From the IMG/VR virus record IMGVR_UViG_3300042922_000620, positions 1-63,802 of that record: DNA of 63,802 nucleotides, one strand, 5' to 3'. Of this stretch, positions 56,341 to 63,467 are shown in pieces. The notes beneath the pieces were generated by a model. That model had not been told where the DNA came from and did no database searches. It worked only from the letters and a program-made list of their open reading frames with translations. The translations under genes were made by a program, and so were the position numbers. Source of the stretch: a virus. Numbering within the stretch: position 1 is the stretch's first letter; every line of letters begins with the position of its first letter.

Positions 56341-56515
56341 TGCTCGGTGCCTCCGTGTACGTGTAGTTCTCTGCCGGGAGCCACGTCGTGATGTACCCCA
56401 GGATGTCGAGGCGGATCTGCGTCCCGTCCTCGCTCACCTCGGCGACGCGGCGCGGGTCGAGCCCGCCCTTGTGCCATGCGATCCGGTCCACGACCGGCTT
56501 CTTCTTGTGCTTCAC
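56333..56515 (-). CDS. 60-residue protein of unknown function
   Basis: GTG start overlapping the upstream TGA (GTGA). Basic N-terminus (KHKKKPVVDRIAWHKGG), then two strands (TQIRLDILGYITTWLPAENY). Overlaps the next gene by eight bases. Confidence 0.72.
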   Translation of the reverse strand: MKHKKKPVVDRIAWHKGGLDPRRVAEVSEDGTQIRLDILGYITTWLPAENYTYTEAPSNG

Positions 56516-57123
56516 GCCCACTGGTCTGCCCCCTCGAGCATCGTCTGTCCGTTGTAGTCGTTGACTCCCGGACGCCACCAACGCTGACGCCACGTGAGCC
56601 AGGTGATCGCCTGGAAATCGTGCACCGATTCGCCGACGATCTTCGCGCCGCGCGCCATGAGGACGGCGGCCTCTCGGTACTGCTTGTTGGTCGGCGGCGG
56701 CACGTCACGGCTGCCGGTCAGCATGGACCAGGCGTGCACGTCGATCACTGCAGGCCCGTCACCCTCGCCGCCCGTGAGGATGGCGTCGTAGAACGCGCGG
56801 GTCTTCGGTCCCTTCATTACAGCCAGCGGGTCCTCGCCGGCATAGATCCGGCGAGCCTGCGCGAGCGAGCGACCGAGGCACCCCTGGTCGAGTGTGCCCT
56901 TCGATGCGAGCATGCGCTCGGCGAACATGACGTTGGAGCCCCACCCCATGCGAGGCGAGAGCGCAGCCAGGATGCCGGACGCCTGCTCGATCGACACGCC
57001 GTACTCGACGACGTGGTTCAGTGCGATCGCGTTGGCGTCCCGATACCAGGCGCGGCCCCGCTCGATGTGAGTCGGGGCCGCGCGCCGGTACTCGGCGGTG
57101 GCTCTGCGAGTGAGCGGGGTCAT
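56512..57123 (-). CDS. 203-residue helical protein, HhH/glycosylase-like
   Basis: Contains ALNHVVEYGVSIEQASGILA and ALSPRMGWGSNVMFAERMLA (about 34-73), GPKTRAFYDAILTGG and AVIDVHAWSMLTGS (about 104-137). The helical order and the ...VIDVHAWSML segment recall DNA-glycosylase/EndoIII-like phage proteins of unknown function. If catalytic, D128 is the best candidate. A role in base modification or repair is inference. Confidence 0.72.
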   Translation of the reverse strand: MTPLTRRATAEYRRAAPTHIERGRAWYRDANAIALNHVVEYGVSIEQASGILAALSPRMGWGSNVMFAERMLASKGTLDQGCLGRSLAQARRIYAGEDPLAVMKGPKTRAFYDAILTGGEGDGPAVIDVHAWSMLTGSRDVPPPTNKQYREAAVLMARGAKIVGESVHDFQAITWLTWRQRWWRPGVNDYNGQTMLEGADQWA

Positions 57124-57368
57124 TGGTCATCCTCCACGCCGATGATGTTCGGCTCGGCGTGCTCAGAGAACACCTCGGGTCCGTCCTCGTAGTCCTCCTC
57201 GACCTCCGTCAGGCGCCCGGCCTCATCCATTGAGGACAGCAGGGCGTAGACCTCGGGTTGCCAGTCGTTCTGTTCGGCATCCCGAAGCAGGAGGATCTCG
57301 TCGGGGGTTGCGTCCTTGATCTCGAACGTGACGTATCGGCGGACGTTGTGTCCTATCTGCACGGTCAC
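57120..57368 (-). CDS. 82-residue acidic protein
   Basis: GTG start at 57366-57368 in a GTGA overlap; a second GTG three bases upstream is possible. N-terminal strands (VTVQIGHNVRRYVTFEIKDA), then a helical region and an acidic end (EEDYEDGPEVFSEHAEPN). Function unknown. Confidence 0.72.
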   Translation of the reverse strand: MTVQIGHNVRRYVTFEIKDATPDEILLLRDAEQNDWQPEVYALLSSMDEAGRLTEVEEDYEDGPEVFSEHAEPNIIGVEDDQ

Positions 57369-57619
57369 CACAGCCACAGCCCTGCCTTCCTTGAGATCTC
57401 GTCGATGGTCTTCCAGCCCCACTCCGTGTAGGTGTCGCGGTCGTAGGCGCGGCTGTTCTTGCCGTGCGCGATCTTCGCTGCGCGCTCGGTGCGGTGGAAG
57501 CGGTAGTGCCAGACATCCTCACCCTTGACGCGTCGCCAGGAGACAGCGACGGCGTCGTGCCAGATCTCCTGCGGCGCGACTCGTACGCGGTCGGTGGCGA
57601 TGACGGGCGACGCAGTCAT
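57365..57619 (-). CDS. 84-residue basic protein
   Basis: ATG 57619. APQEIWHDAVAVSWRRVKGE then WHYRFHRTERAAKIAHGKNS: Arg/His/Trp-rich and probably nucleic-acid binding. Overlaps both neighbours. No family recognised. Confidence 0.72.
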   Translation of the reverse strand: MTASPVIATDRVRVAPQEIWHDAVAVSWRRVKGEDVWHYRFHRTERAAKIAHGKNSRAYDRDTYTEWGWKTIDEISRKAGLWLW

Positions 57620-57972
57620 CAGAGCACCGGCCCGAGGATCGCGTCCTTCGTGGTGGTGGGCACACCCTGCCGCGTGAGGAACGACTTGATCGGCGTGATC
57701 GCGGCGGCAAGTTCGCCCCGCGTGACGCCCCGGTCGGCGTCGATCCCGCCGCTGCGGTAGCGACGCTCGCGCTCCTGCAGCAGCGTCATGAGTTTGGCCG
57801 CGGCCCGCGCCGGCTTCGGCCAATAGGCCCAGCCATCCGAGTTGCGGTCGGCCCACTCGGCGAGGTTGCGCAGCACGAGCGCGCCATTCAGGGCAAGGAT
57901 GTCCTCGGTGTGGATGGTCGCCGAGTGCAACCGGATCGCCTGCTCGATCTCGTAGTCGTTCATGAACAGCAT
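57619..57972 (-). CDS. 117-residue helical protein
   Basis: ATG 57972 is chosen over one three codons downstream because GAAGGGA lies five bases before it, the same leader cassette used by the DUF932 gene. Helices with YEIEQAIRLHSATIHTEDIL and WPKPARAAAKLMTLLQERER. Palindrome 57985-58000 is in its leader. Function unknown. Confidence 0.75.
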   Translation of the reverse strand: MLFMNDYEIEQAIRLHSATIHTEDILALNGALVLRNLAEWADRNSDGWAYWPKPARAAAKLMTLLQERERRYRSGGIDADRGVTRGELAAAITPIKSFLTRQGVPTTTKDAILGPVL

Positions 57973-57984
57973 GATGTTCCCTTC

Positions 57985-58000
57985 GTCCCAAGGTTGGGAT
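57985..58000. repeat. Dispersed palindrome copy 14
   Basis: GTCCCAAGGTTGGGAT, immediately upstream of the ribosome site of the 117-residue gene. Confidence 0.9.
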
Positions 58001-58007
58001 GGTCAGC

Positions 58008-58059
58008 GGGTGGGGGTGGTCGCCGTGGCTAGCAGGTCCGGCGATACTCACCCCCACCC
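58008..58059 (-). terminator. Hairpin after the DUF932 gene
   Basis: GGGTGGGGGTG (58008-58018) pairs with CACCCCCACCC (58049-58059); an inner GTCGCC/GGCGAT pairing shortens the loop. It separates the strongly promoted DUF932 gene from the next leftward gene. Confidence 0.65.
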
Positions 58060-58071
58060 AGTTCGGATAGA

Positions 58072-59094
58072 TCAGACGGACGCCAGCAGGCGCAGCACGT
58101 TGCCGTCGAACTGCTCGCGGTCCCCGTTCAGGGAACGCAGCGCGTTGCGCTCGGCGCGCTTGGCGACGTTCCCCTTCTGCGCGAAGATGTGGTGGTCCGC
58201 CGTGTTGAACGCGGCCAGCACACCCCACGCGGAGTTCTTCCACGGTGCGACGCGCTCGTCCTTCTTCCACAGATCGAGCAGCGCCGTCTCCTTGTTCTCC
58301 GCGATGGTCTTCGAGCGTCCCTCGGGCGCCTTGTCCACGCCGGTGTACGACTTCACCACCTCGCTGAACTTCTGGTCCGAGACGTACTGGGCCGTCAGTT
58401 CCTGGACCATCCGGTCGAACTCGTCGCCGGCGGCCTCGACCTCGAGCGCCAGGCTGCGGCGCACCTCGCCGATGCGGGCCAGCGAGTTGGACGAGTGGCG
58501 CACCTTGTGCTTGAGCGCGTCGGTTTCCCGCATGGCGTAGGCCAGCGTGTTGTCGCACACCCAGATGCGGGTGCCTCGCATGTAGACCGTGGCCATCGAC
58601 CCGTCGCTGGACGTGGCGGCAGTCACGTGCGGCCGGTGCTTGACCGGCTCGGCGCCGCGGCTGCCGCTCGCCTCACGCGTCTCCGGCATCTCGACCTGGA
58701 CCGCGGCGATCGCCCCACCCTTGAGCAGGATCGCCGAGCCGAACTGCAGCCCGCCGTCGAGGATGAGGTCGAGGTTCTGGCGCAGCCACTCGTCGTACTG
58801 GTGGATCTGGTAGCCGCCCTTGAAGTAGTTGAAGACCTGGCCGGTGTCGGTGCGGACGATGGCCTTGCGGGTGGGGTCCTCGATCTGACGCGGCGCCCCG
58901 TTCTCGTCGTAGATCGTGACGGTCACGACGCCCTCGGTCAGCGGCACGTCGAGCAGTGACATGACCCGCTCGACCGGGATCGCTCCCTCGAAGTGGTTGT
59001 CGTAGCCTTCGAGGTAGTGCCACGCGTTGCCGCGGTTCTCGGTGAAGCCGATGAGCGAGTTCTGGTTGAGCCATTCGAGTGTCTCAGCGGACAT
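58072..59094 (-). CDS. DUF932 / TIGR03299-type protein
   Basis: 340 residues, ribosome site GAAGGGA. Typical DUF932 segments: GYDNHFEGAIPVERVMSLLD (30-49), RKAIVRTDTGQVFNYFKGGY, YQIHQYDEWLRQNLDLILDG and STKDRFQ-like downstream MVQELTAQYVSDQ. Such proteins are common on plasmids and phages and have been linked to anti-restriction loci, but their biochemical role is not settled. It has the best promoter in the window and its own terminator, suggesting high early expression. Confidence 0.85.
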   Translation of the reverse strand: MSAETLEWLNQNSLIGFTENRGNAWHYLEGYDNHFEGAIPVERVMSLLDVPLTEGVVTVTIYDENGAPRQIEDPTRKAIVRTDTGQVFNYFKGGYQIHQYDEWLRQNLDLILDGGLQFGSAILLKGGAIAAVQVEMPETREASGSRGAEPVKHRPHVTAATSSDGSMATVYMRGTRIWVCDNTLAYAMRETDALKHKVRHSSNSLARIGEVRRSLALEVEAAGDEFDRMVQELTAQYVSDQKFSEVVKSYTGVDKAPEGRSKTIAENKETALLDLWKKDERVAPWKNSAWGVLAAFNTADHHIFAQKGNVAKRAERNALRSLNGDREQFDGNVLRLLASV

Positions 59095-59110
59095 GATGTT
59101 CCCTTCTTCT

Positions 59111-59126
59111 GTCCCAAGGTTGGGAC
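59111..59126. repeat. Dispersed palindrome copy 15
   Basis: GTCCCAAGGTTGGGAC, in the DUF932 leader between promoter 59165-59193 and the ribosome site. Confidence 0.92.
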
Positions 59127-59164
59127 GGTGAGTGAGGCGTTCGCCTCCTTGATTGCTAGGTAAG

Positions 59165-59193
59165 ACTATAACCTAGGTCGAGCCGAGGGTCAA
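59165..59193 (-). promoter_or_regulatory. Strong leftward promoter of the DUF932 gene
   Basis: Minus strand: TTGACC (59193-59188), 17-bp spacer, TATAGT (59170-59165), the closest -10 to consensus in the window. CTAGGTA (59156-59162) covers the expected start site and CCTAGGT lies in the spacer. Confidence 0.78.
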
Positions 59194-59369
59194 GCCCTCA
59201 TGTCGCGCTTCTCCTTGAGCGCTACGTAGAACTCGCCGACGACGGTGCCGATCATGCCGATGCCGACACCACGGATGACCCACACCCACGCGCCGTCGAG
59301 TTCCCCGGCCGGGGTCGTCGTGAAGACGAGGCCGAAGAAGGTCAGCATGCGGATCGCCCAGGGTCGCAT
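59190..59369 (-). CDS. 59-residue two-helix membrane protein
   Basis: ATG 59369 (a GTG lies immediately before it). Hydrophobic helices about 6-20 (IRMLTFFGLVFTTT) and 28-50 (WVWVIRGVGIGMIGTVVG). Its end overlaps the -35 of the DUF932 promoter. Function unknown. Confidence 0.72.
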   Translation of the reverse strand: MRPWAIRMLTFFGLVFTTTPAGELDGAWVWVIRGVGIGMIGTVVGEFYVALKEKRDMRA

Positions 59370-59632
59370 CACGCTCTCCCGCCGAGCGAGAGCACGATGA
59401 TGCGGAACTGCTGGCGAGCCAGCCGGATCTTGTCGCCGACCTGCCAGGCGTGCACCTCGCGGACGCCGTCCTCAGTCAGGATGACGTGCTGCGTGACGTA
59501 GCCGCCCTGCCGGTCGTCGTGCACCAGTGAGACCTCGTGACGCTTGCCGTCCTTGACCACGGCGTACTGCTCAGGCACGCCGGCAGTACGCAGGGCGTCG
59601 GGCTTGAGCCACCCATCTGCGTTACGTGGCAT
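59369..59632 (-). CDS. 87-residue protein of unknown function
   Basis: Starts MPRNADGWLKPDALRTAGVP. The body is beta-rich (YAVVKDGKRHEVSLVHDDRQ; VHAWQVGDKIRLARQQFRII), possibly an OB- or SH3-like barrel. Overlaps the upstream gene by 11 bases. Confidence 0.75.
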   Translation of the reverse strand: MPRNADGWLKPDALRTAGVPEQYAVVKDGKRHEVSLVHDDRQGGYVTQHVILTEDGVREVHAWQVGDKIRLARQQFRIIVLSLGGRA

Positions 59633-59843
59633 CGTCGTCCCCCATCCCGCCGAACATCGTGTCCCAACATTTGGGATGGGTCCCCGTCTTGAGACGCTCC
59701 CGCTCGGGCGCGCTCATCTCCGGGAAGGCGGTCTGGATGTGCGTGCCCCCACGCCAGAACCGGAACGCGTCGGCGTCGACCTCGATCTGCGACACCTTGT
59801 GGCAGATCATGCACGGCTCGGTAGTCACGATGATGGTGCTCAC
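59622..59843 (-). CDS. 73-residue Cys-containing conserved-type protein
   Basis: CMICHKVSQIEVDADAFRFW then RGGTHIQTAFPEMSAPERER and HPKCWDTMF: three Cys and two His in a pattern I have met in actinophage proteins of unknown role. Palindrome 59661-59677 (with a three-base centre) is in its codons. Likely metal-binding. Confidence 0.78.
   Translation of the reverse strand: MSTIIVTTEPCMICHKVSQIEVDADAFRFWRGGTHIQTAFPEMSAPERERLKTGTHPKCWDTMFGGMGDDDAT
59661..59677. repeat. Dispersed palindrome copy 16 (three-base centre), in codons
   Basis: GTCCCAACATTTGGGAT; the arms match the consensus but the centre has three bases. Read inside the 73-residue gene. Confidence 0.8.
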
Positions 59844-60253
59844 GACTCGCCCTCCGCATCCAGCGCCTCGAGAACGATCTCGGCGTCGGTCATGCCAGAC
59901 GCTCGCTTCCGCTCGATGTACGCCGCCGTCTCCTGGTCGACCACGATCTCGACGGGCTTCCTCAGCACCGGATTCAGGTCCGTGCCGCCGTGCTCGACCG
60001 ACGTGATCCCGTAGAGCGAGCGCAGGTTCGGGTCCCGCATCGTCTGCTCGACGATGAGTTCCGCCGTGCGCAGGATCTCCCGCGCCTTCTGGAGTAGGAC
60101 CTCGGGCCTACCCTCGATGACCAGTCCGTAGTCCTCGAACTGCGAGGTGATACGGATCGCTGCCACTCGGTTGTCGTTGTACGGCCCCGCGATCTCACCG
60201 GGCTTGGCGGTCCCGGTGACGTCGACGTGTGGGGCGCTCAGCCATTCGATCAT
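59840..60253 (-). CDS. 137-residue alpha/beta protein
   Basis: ATG 60253. VAAIRITSQFEDYGLVIEGR (30-49), a helical middle (LQKAREILRTAELIVEQTMR) and an IVVDQETAAYIERKRASGMT end. No family recognised. Overlaps both neighbours by four bases. Confidence 0.76.
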   Translation of the reverse strand: MIEWLSAPHVDVTGTAKPGEIAGPYNDNRVAAIRITSQFEDYGLVIEGRPEVLLQKAREILRTAELIVEQTMRDPNLRSLYGITSVEHGGTDLNPVLRKPVEIVVDQETAAYIERKRASGMTDAEIVLEALDAEGES

Positions 60254-60903
60254 GCTGCTCGAACCTCCATCTCCTGCTTCTCGTTGAGGACCACGGCCAC
60301 CTGACCGAACGCCTCGGCCGACGCCCGCAGATCCGTGGCCACATCTCCGCCGGCGTACTCGGTGAACCCCATGCCGGAGCCGACGCGGGAGAACGCGAAG
60401 TCCCCACCGATCGCCTCCCACGTACGGTTCACGACCTGCATGTAGATCCGCAGGTCCTCGATGTTCTGCGTGACAAAGTCCGTCACCTCGTCACCCGTGC
60501 TGGTCTGCGCTTCCTCGGTCCATGAGTGACCGGCGCCGTCGAACCCGGCGTGCCACTCGAGCGCTCGCCGGTAGCCGGAGATCGCCTGCACGATCTGCTG
60601 CTCGCTGACGTCGGCGACGCCCAGGTCGTGAGCCTGCTGCAGTTCGACGATGCGCCGGTCCCGCTTGCTGACCGCGTCGAATGGCAGCACCGTGACGAAG
60701 CCCTCGTTCGAGACGTGGAGGATGAGCCACGGCGTGCCGTAGTGGGTCAGGGCATCCTGCTCCTCGTTGCTCTGCCACGCCTGCAGGTCGACCGCGGCGA
60801 ACCACCCGACGGGCCCGGAGTCGTCGCCGCCGCTGTCCTGGTAGAACCCGTCGACGCTTTTCTGCCACACGAACTCATCGTGCGGTGACTTGAACTTGCT
60901 CAT
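60250..60903 (-). CDS. 217-residue protein of unknown function
   Basis: ATG 60903. N-terminal part (SPHDEFVWQKSVDGFYQDSG), PWLILHVSNEGFVTVLPFDA (57-76), then helices. Palindrome 60938-60953 is just upstream. One of the larger unknown early proteins. Confidence 0.77.
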   Translation of the reverse strand: MSKFKSPHDEFVWQKSVDGFYQDSGGDDSGPVGWFAAVDLQAWQSNEEQDALTHYGTPWLILHVSNEGFVTVLPFDAVSKRDRRIVELQQAHDLGVADVSEQQIVQAISGYRRALEWHAGFDGAGHSWTEEAQTSTGDEVTDFVTQNIEDLRIYMQVVNRTWEAIGGDFAFSRVGSGMGFTEYAGGDVATDLRASAEAFGQVAVVLNEKQEMEVRAA

Positions 60904-60937
60904 TGTGTTCCTTCCCGCCCCGGATGAGGCGCTGATT

Positions 60938-60953
60938 GTCCCAATCTTGGGAC
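60938..60953. repeat. Dispersed palindrome copy 17
   Basis: GTCCCAATCTTGGGAC, between the stop at 60972 and the start at 60903. Confidence 0.92.
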
Positions 60954-60971
60954 GCTGAGTGAGGGAATCGC

Positions 60972-61100
60972 TCAGTCCTTGCGTGCTCGTGCCTCCTCGC
61001 CATGGACGTAGCCGAGCAGGTACTCGTCGTCCGATGACTCGATGGGCAGACCGAGCCACCCGTCGAGGTAGCCCTTCTGCTGCGGCGTCGGCTCACTCAT
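60972..61100 (-). CDS. 42-residue acidic protein
   Basis: ATG 61098-61100, overlapping the end of the upstream gene; short but coherent (PQQKGYLDGWLGLPIESSDD; EYLLGYVHGEEARARKD). Helical. It fills the gap between two well-supported genes and is probably translated. Confidence 0.65.
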   Translation of the reverse strand: MSEPTPQQKGYLDGWLGLPIESSDDEYLLGYVHGEEARARKD

Positions 61101-61569
61101 TGACTGTCCCAACCTTGGGACGAGAGTGCGCTACGACCTTGCCGACGAGCCCCGACGCGATCGCATCCTGCAACTCGCCGTCGATGAACTCGGTGACCAT
61201 GTCGCGCGCCTCGACCGACATGTCGCCCACGTCGATCTGCAGTTCGGCGAGCACGACCGACTCGTCGTCGCTGGCGCCGAGGATGTACTCGTTGTATCGG
61301 GTGACGGCCCATCTCCGGTTGATGGACCAGTCGAACCCGCCGCTGAACTCGTTAGCCCACGCCACGACGTAGACCGGGCGCTTGTCGATGATGACGGCGC
61401 CGAATAGCGAGGCCCCCCGCAGGAAGACGCACGCGCCGCTCTCCTCCACAAGCCACCCGGTGCCGATCCTCTCCTTGAGGGTGAGCACGGCGCCGGGCGC
61501 AGGCAGAGACGTAGCGCCCCAGCCGGAGCCGGTGAGGCGGACCTTCTTGCCGACGAGTGGATCAGCCAT
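61093..61569 (-). CDS. 158-residue protein of unknown function
   Basis: Starts MADPLVGKKVRLTGSGWGAT. A beta N-terminal unit with LTLKERIGTGWLVEESGACV, a middle domain (FDWSINRRWAVTRYNEYILG) and a helical end; last codons RPKVGTVNE include palindrome 61106-61121. No family recognised. Confidence 0.77.
   Translation of the reverse strand: MADPLVGKKVRLTGSGWGATSLPAPGAVLTLKERIGTGWLVEESGACVFLRGASLFGAVIIDKRPVYVVAWANEFSGGFDWSINRRWAVTRYNEYILGASDDESVVLAELQIDVGDMSVEARDMVTEFIDGELQDAIASGLVGKVVAHSRPKVGTVNE
61106..61121. repeat. Dispersed palindrome copy 18, in codons
   Basis: GTCCCAACCTTGGGAC, read as RPKVGT at the end of the 158-residue gene. Confidence 0.9.
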
Positions 61570-62392
61570 TGCCCTGCTCCTTGAGCATGCGCTGCACGTC
61601 GCCGGCGCCGGTTACCAGGCGGGCGGTCCCCTCCTGGATGAGCAGGTGGCACCCTGCGGATGCCGCGCTGGTGATTGGACCCGGAACGGCACCGATGGGT
61701 CGCTCCAATCCCGCCGCATGGTTGGCCGCGTTGAGTGAGCCGGAGCGAGCGCCCGCCTCCGCCACGACCATGCCCCGAGCGTGTGCGGCGATCAGCCGGT
61801 TGCGTCGCAGGAACCGCCACCTCGTGGGTGCCTCGCCGGGAGGTGTCTCACTGAGAACAGTCCCGTACTGCGCGATCCGCTTGATGAGGTCGGCGTGCCC
61901 CGCCGGATACGGGCGGTCCACCCCGCCGGCCAGGTACGCGATGGTCGGCCGACCCGTGGCGAGTGCGCCTCGATGAGCAGCCGCGTCGATGCCGTAGGCG
62001 GCACCGGACACGATGGTCATCCCCTCGAGCCCTCCCACGATCTCGCGGGTGATGTGCTCGCCGTACGTCGTGCATGCACGGGCGCCGACGATGGCGATGG
62101 AGGGATCCTCGTTGACGATCCGACGGCCCAGCGCCCACAGCATCGGTGGCGCGTCGGGCAAATCGAGCAGTCCCTTCGGGTACTCGTCGGACGAGCGGTC
62201 GATGATGCGGATCTCGAGCGGGTCGAAGTCCTTCCGGTAACCCGCGTTGATCTCGTCGGCGCGCTGCTGACGAGCGAGGTGTACCCACCTCACGGCTTGC
62301 CGGCTGGTGTCGGTCGCCCGTGTGCACGGGTAGCCGACGGGTGACTGGCATGCGGGGCATGCGATCCCCGTCGCTGCGATCTGGTCAAGCAT
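61562..62392 (-). CDS. dprA-like: DprA/Smf-like protein with N-terminal zinc finger
   Basis: 276 residues from ATG 62392. Zinc finger C12/C15...C23 (CPACQSPVGYPC), then the DprA Rossmann core: PSIAIVGARACTTYGEHITR (98-117), IVSGAAYGIDAAAHRGALAT (127-146), RWRFLRRNRLIAAHARGMVV (191-210), EAGARSGSLNAANHAA and GCHLLIQEGTARL. Host DprA loads RecA on single strands and is known from transformation. Here it may protect or recombine phage single strands together with the RecT-like protein and SSB. Confidence 0.88.
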   Translation of the reverse strand: MLDQIAATGIACPACQSPVGYPCTRATDTSRQAVRWVHLARQQRADEINAGYRKDFDPLEIRIIDRSSDEYPKGLLDLPDAPPMLWALGRRIVNEDPSIAIVGARACTTYGEHITREIVGGLEGMTIVSGAAYGIDAAAHRGALATGRPTIAYLAGGVDRPYPAGHADLIKRIAQYGTVLSETPPGEAPTRWRFLRRNRLIAAHARGMVVAEAGARSGSLNAANHAAGLERPIGAVPGPITSAASAGCHLLIQEGTARLVTGAGDVQRMLKEQGNG

Positions 62393-62660
62393 TGCTCTGC
62401 CCTCCTGTCCCAACCTTGGGACGATGGATGATGGTGCCGGCGAACGGCATGTACGCGCCGGGCCAGACGGCCCACTCGTACGGATCGTCGCCCCAGGTGA
62501 ACAGTCCAGCGGCATCCTCCGGGCGGTCCTGCCAGATCGCACGCTTGATGACGACGACGTCGCCACGATGGGGCACGTCGGGCTCGACGTGCACGTCGTC
62601 CACCCACGCCTCGCCGGTGAGCACGACGGCGTCGCCCGGCTGGAAGATGACGTCAGCCAC
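62385..62660 (-). CDS. 91-residue beta-barrel-like protein
   Basis: FQPGDAVVLTGEAWVDDVHV and RGDVVVIKRAIWQDRPEDAA form a small barrel similar in style to the 158-residue gene downstream. Last codons HRPKVGTGG include palindrome 62407-62422. Function unknown. Confidence 0.76.
   Translation of the reverse strand: MADVIFQPGDAVVLTGEAWVDDVHVEPDVPHRGDVVVIKRAIWQDRPEDAAGLFTWGDDPYEWAVWPGAYMPFAGTIIHRPKVGTGGQSNA
62407..62422. repeat. Dispersed palindrome copy 19, in codons
   Basis: GTCCCAACCTTGGGAC, read as RPKVGT at the end of the 91-residue gene. Confidence 0.9.
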
Positions 62661-62937
62661 GGCGTGCCGCCCTTCGGATCTCGGCCTCGATGAGGTCGAG
62701 CAGGTCCTCTCCGTCGAAGTATTCGTCCTCGCGGTGGAGGAAGCGCACGGTGTCGCTCAGATGCTCGACGACACCCCGGGTGTACTCGCTCTCGCGCCAC
62801 GTCAGCCCGTCGCAGGCAAGCCCGGCGATCGTCAGGATCTCCTGCCCGCGGGGCGAGAGATAGTGGATGATGCCTTCCTCCCGCGTCAGTCGCAGGTAGC
62901 GTCGCGTGATAGGCAGACGCTCGCTAGTCTCAGCCAC
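62653..62937 (-). CDS. 94-residue helical protein
   Basis: GTG start at 62935-62937 overlapping the upstream gene by eight bases. ITRRYLRLTREEGIIHYLSP then HREDEYFDGEDLLDLIEAEI. The first part could be a winged helix (GIIHYLSPRGQEILTIAG). No family recognised. Confidence 0.72.
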   Translation of the reverse strand: MAETSERLPITRRYLRLTREEGIIHYLSPRGQEILTIAGLACDGLTWRESEYTRGVVEHLSDTVRFLHREDEYFDGEDLLDLIEAEIRRAARRG

Positions 62938-63127
62938 GGCACGCCGCCTTCCATGCACGAGTCCACCTGTTGACGCGGCGTTCGGCCGCCTCGATCTGGT
63001 CGACCGGCGCCTCCCACGTGATGACCGCGATGAGGTGCTTCTCGGCGCGGGCCAGGTTGCGGTGCGTGCGTCGCTGCACGTTGGTCATGGGCTTGTCGGG
63101 GATGGTCCCGATGAGCGTCTCGTCCAT
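62930..63127 (-). CDS. 65-residue basic protein, complete right-end copy
   Basis: Complete version of the gene truncated at the left edge; shares its first 47 residues with it. MDETLIGTIPDKPMTNVQRR opens a highly basic helical protein ending WTRAWKAACRG. ATG follows GAAGGGA and palindrome 63144-63159. Function unknown. Confidence 0.78.
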   Translation of the reverse strand: MDETLIGTIPDKPMTNVQRRTHRNLARAEKHLIAVITWEAPVDQIEAAERRVNRWTRAWKAACRG

Positions 63128-63143
63128 GATGATGTTCCCTTCT

Positions 63144-63159
63144 GTCCCAGGTTTGGGAC
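63144..63159. repeat. Dispersed palindrome copy 20
   Basis: GTCCCAGGTTTGGGAC; one arm base differs from consensus. Leader position equals copy 1 in the other haplotype. Confidence 0.88.
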
Positions 63160-63161
63160 GG

Positions 63162-63455
63162 TTAGAAGGTCATGCGGCGAAGTCCGCCGCGCGACCCGAT
63201 GAAGAAGCCGACGCGCGGGGTGCGGTCGGCGATGCGCTCGGCGAGGTCGTCGCTGTCCCGGAACGGTGGCGCGTCGTCGAAGATCACGACGTGCGCGGCA
63301 TCGCTGAGGAGGATCTGGCCACCGCCGTCAGGTGCTGTCTGCCAGGCGCCGACGTTGACCAGCAGTTCGCGGGCCTCGGCGATGGACGCGGTGCGCCACA
63401 CGATGGGCTCGGCGAGCGAGCCTCCATCGGTGAGGCGGGCGATGTAGGTGTCCAT
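63162..63455 (-). CDS. 97-residue protein, haplotype-specific cargo
   Basis: Starts MDTYIARLTDGGSLAEPIVW. VNVGAWQTAPDGGGQILLSD and VGFFIGSRGGLRRMTF give a small alpha/beta fold. It takes the place of two genes in the left copy. No family recognised. Confidence 0.77.
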   Translation of the reverse strand: MDTYIARLTDGGSLAEPIVWRTASIAEARELLVNVGAWQTAPDGGGQILLSDAAHVVIFDDAPPFRDSDDLAERIADRTPRVGFFIGSRGGLRRMTF

Positions 63456-63467
63456 GACTGCCTCTCT

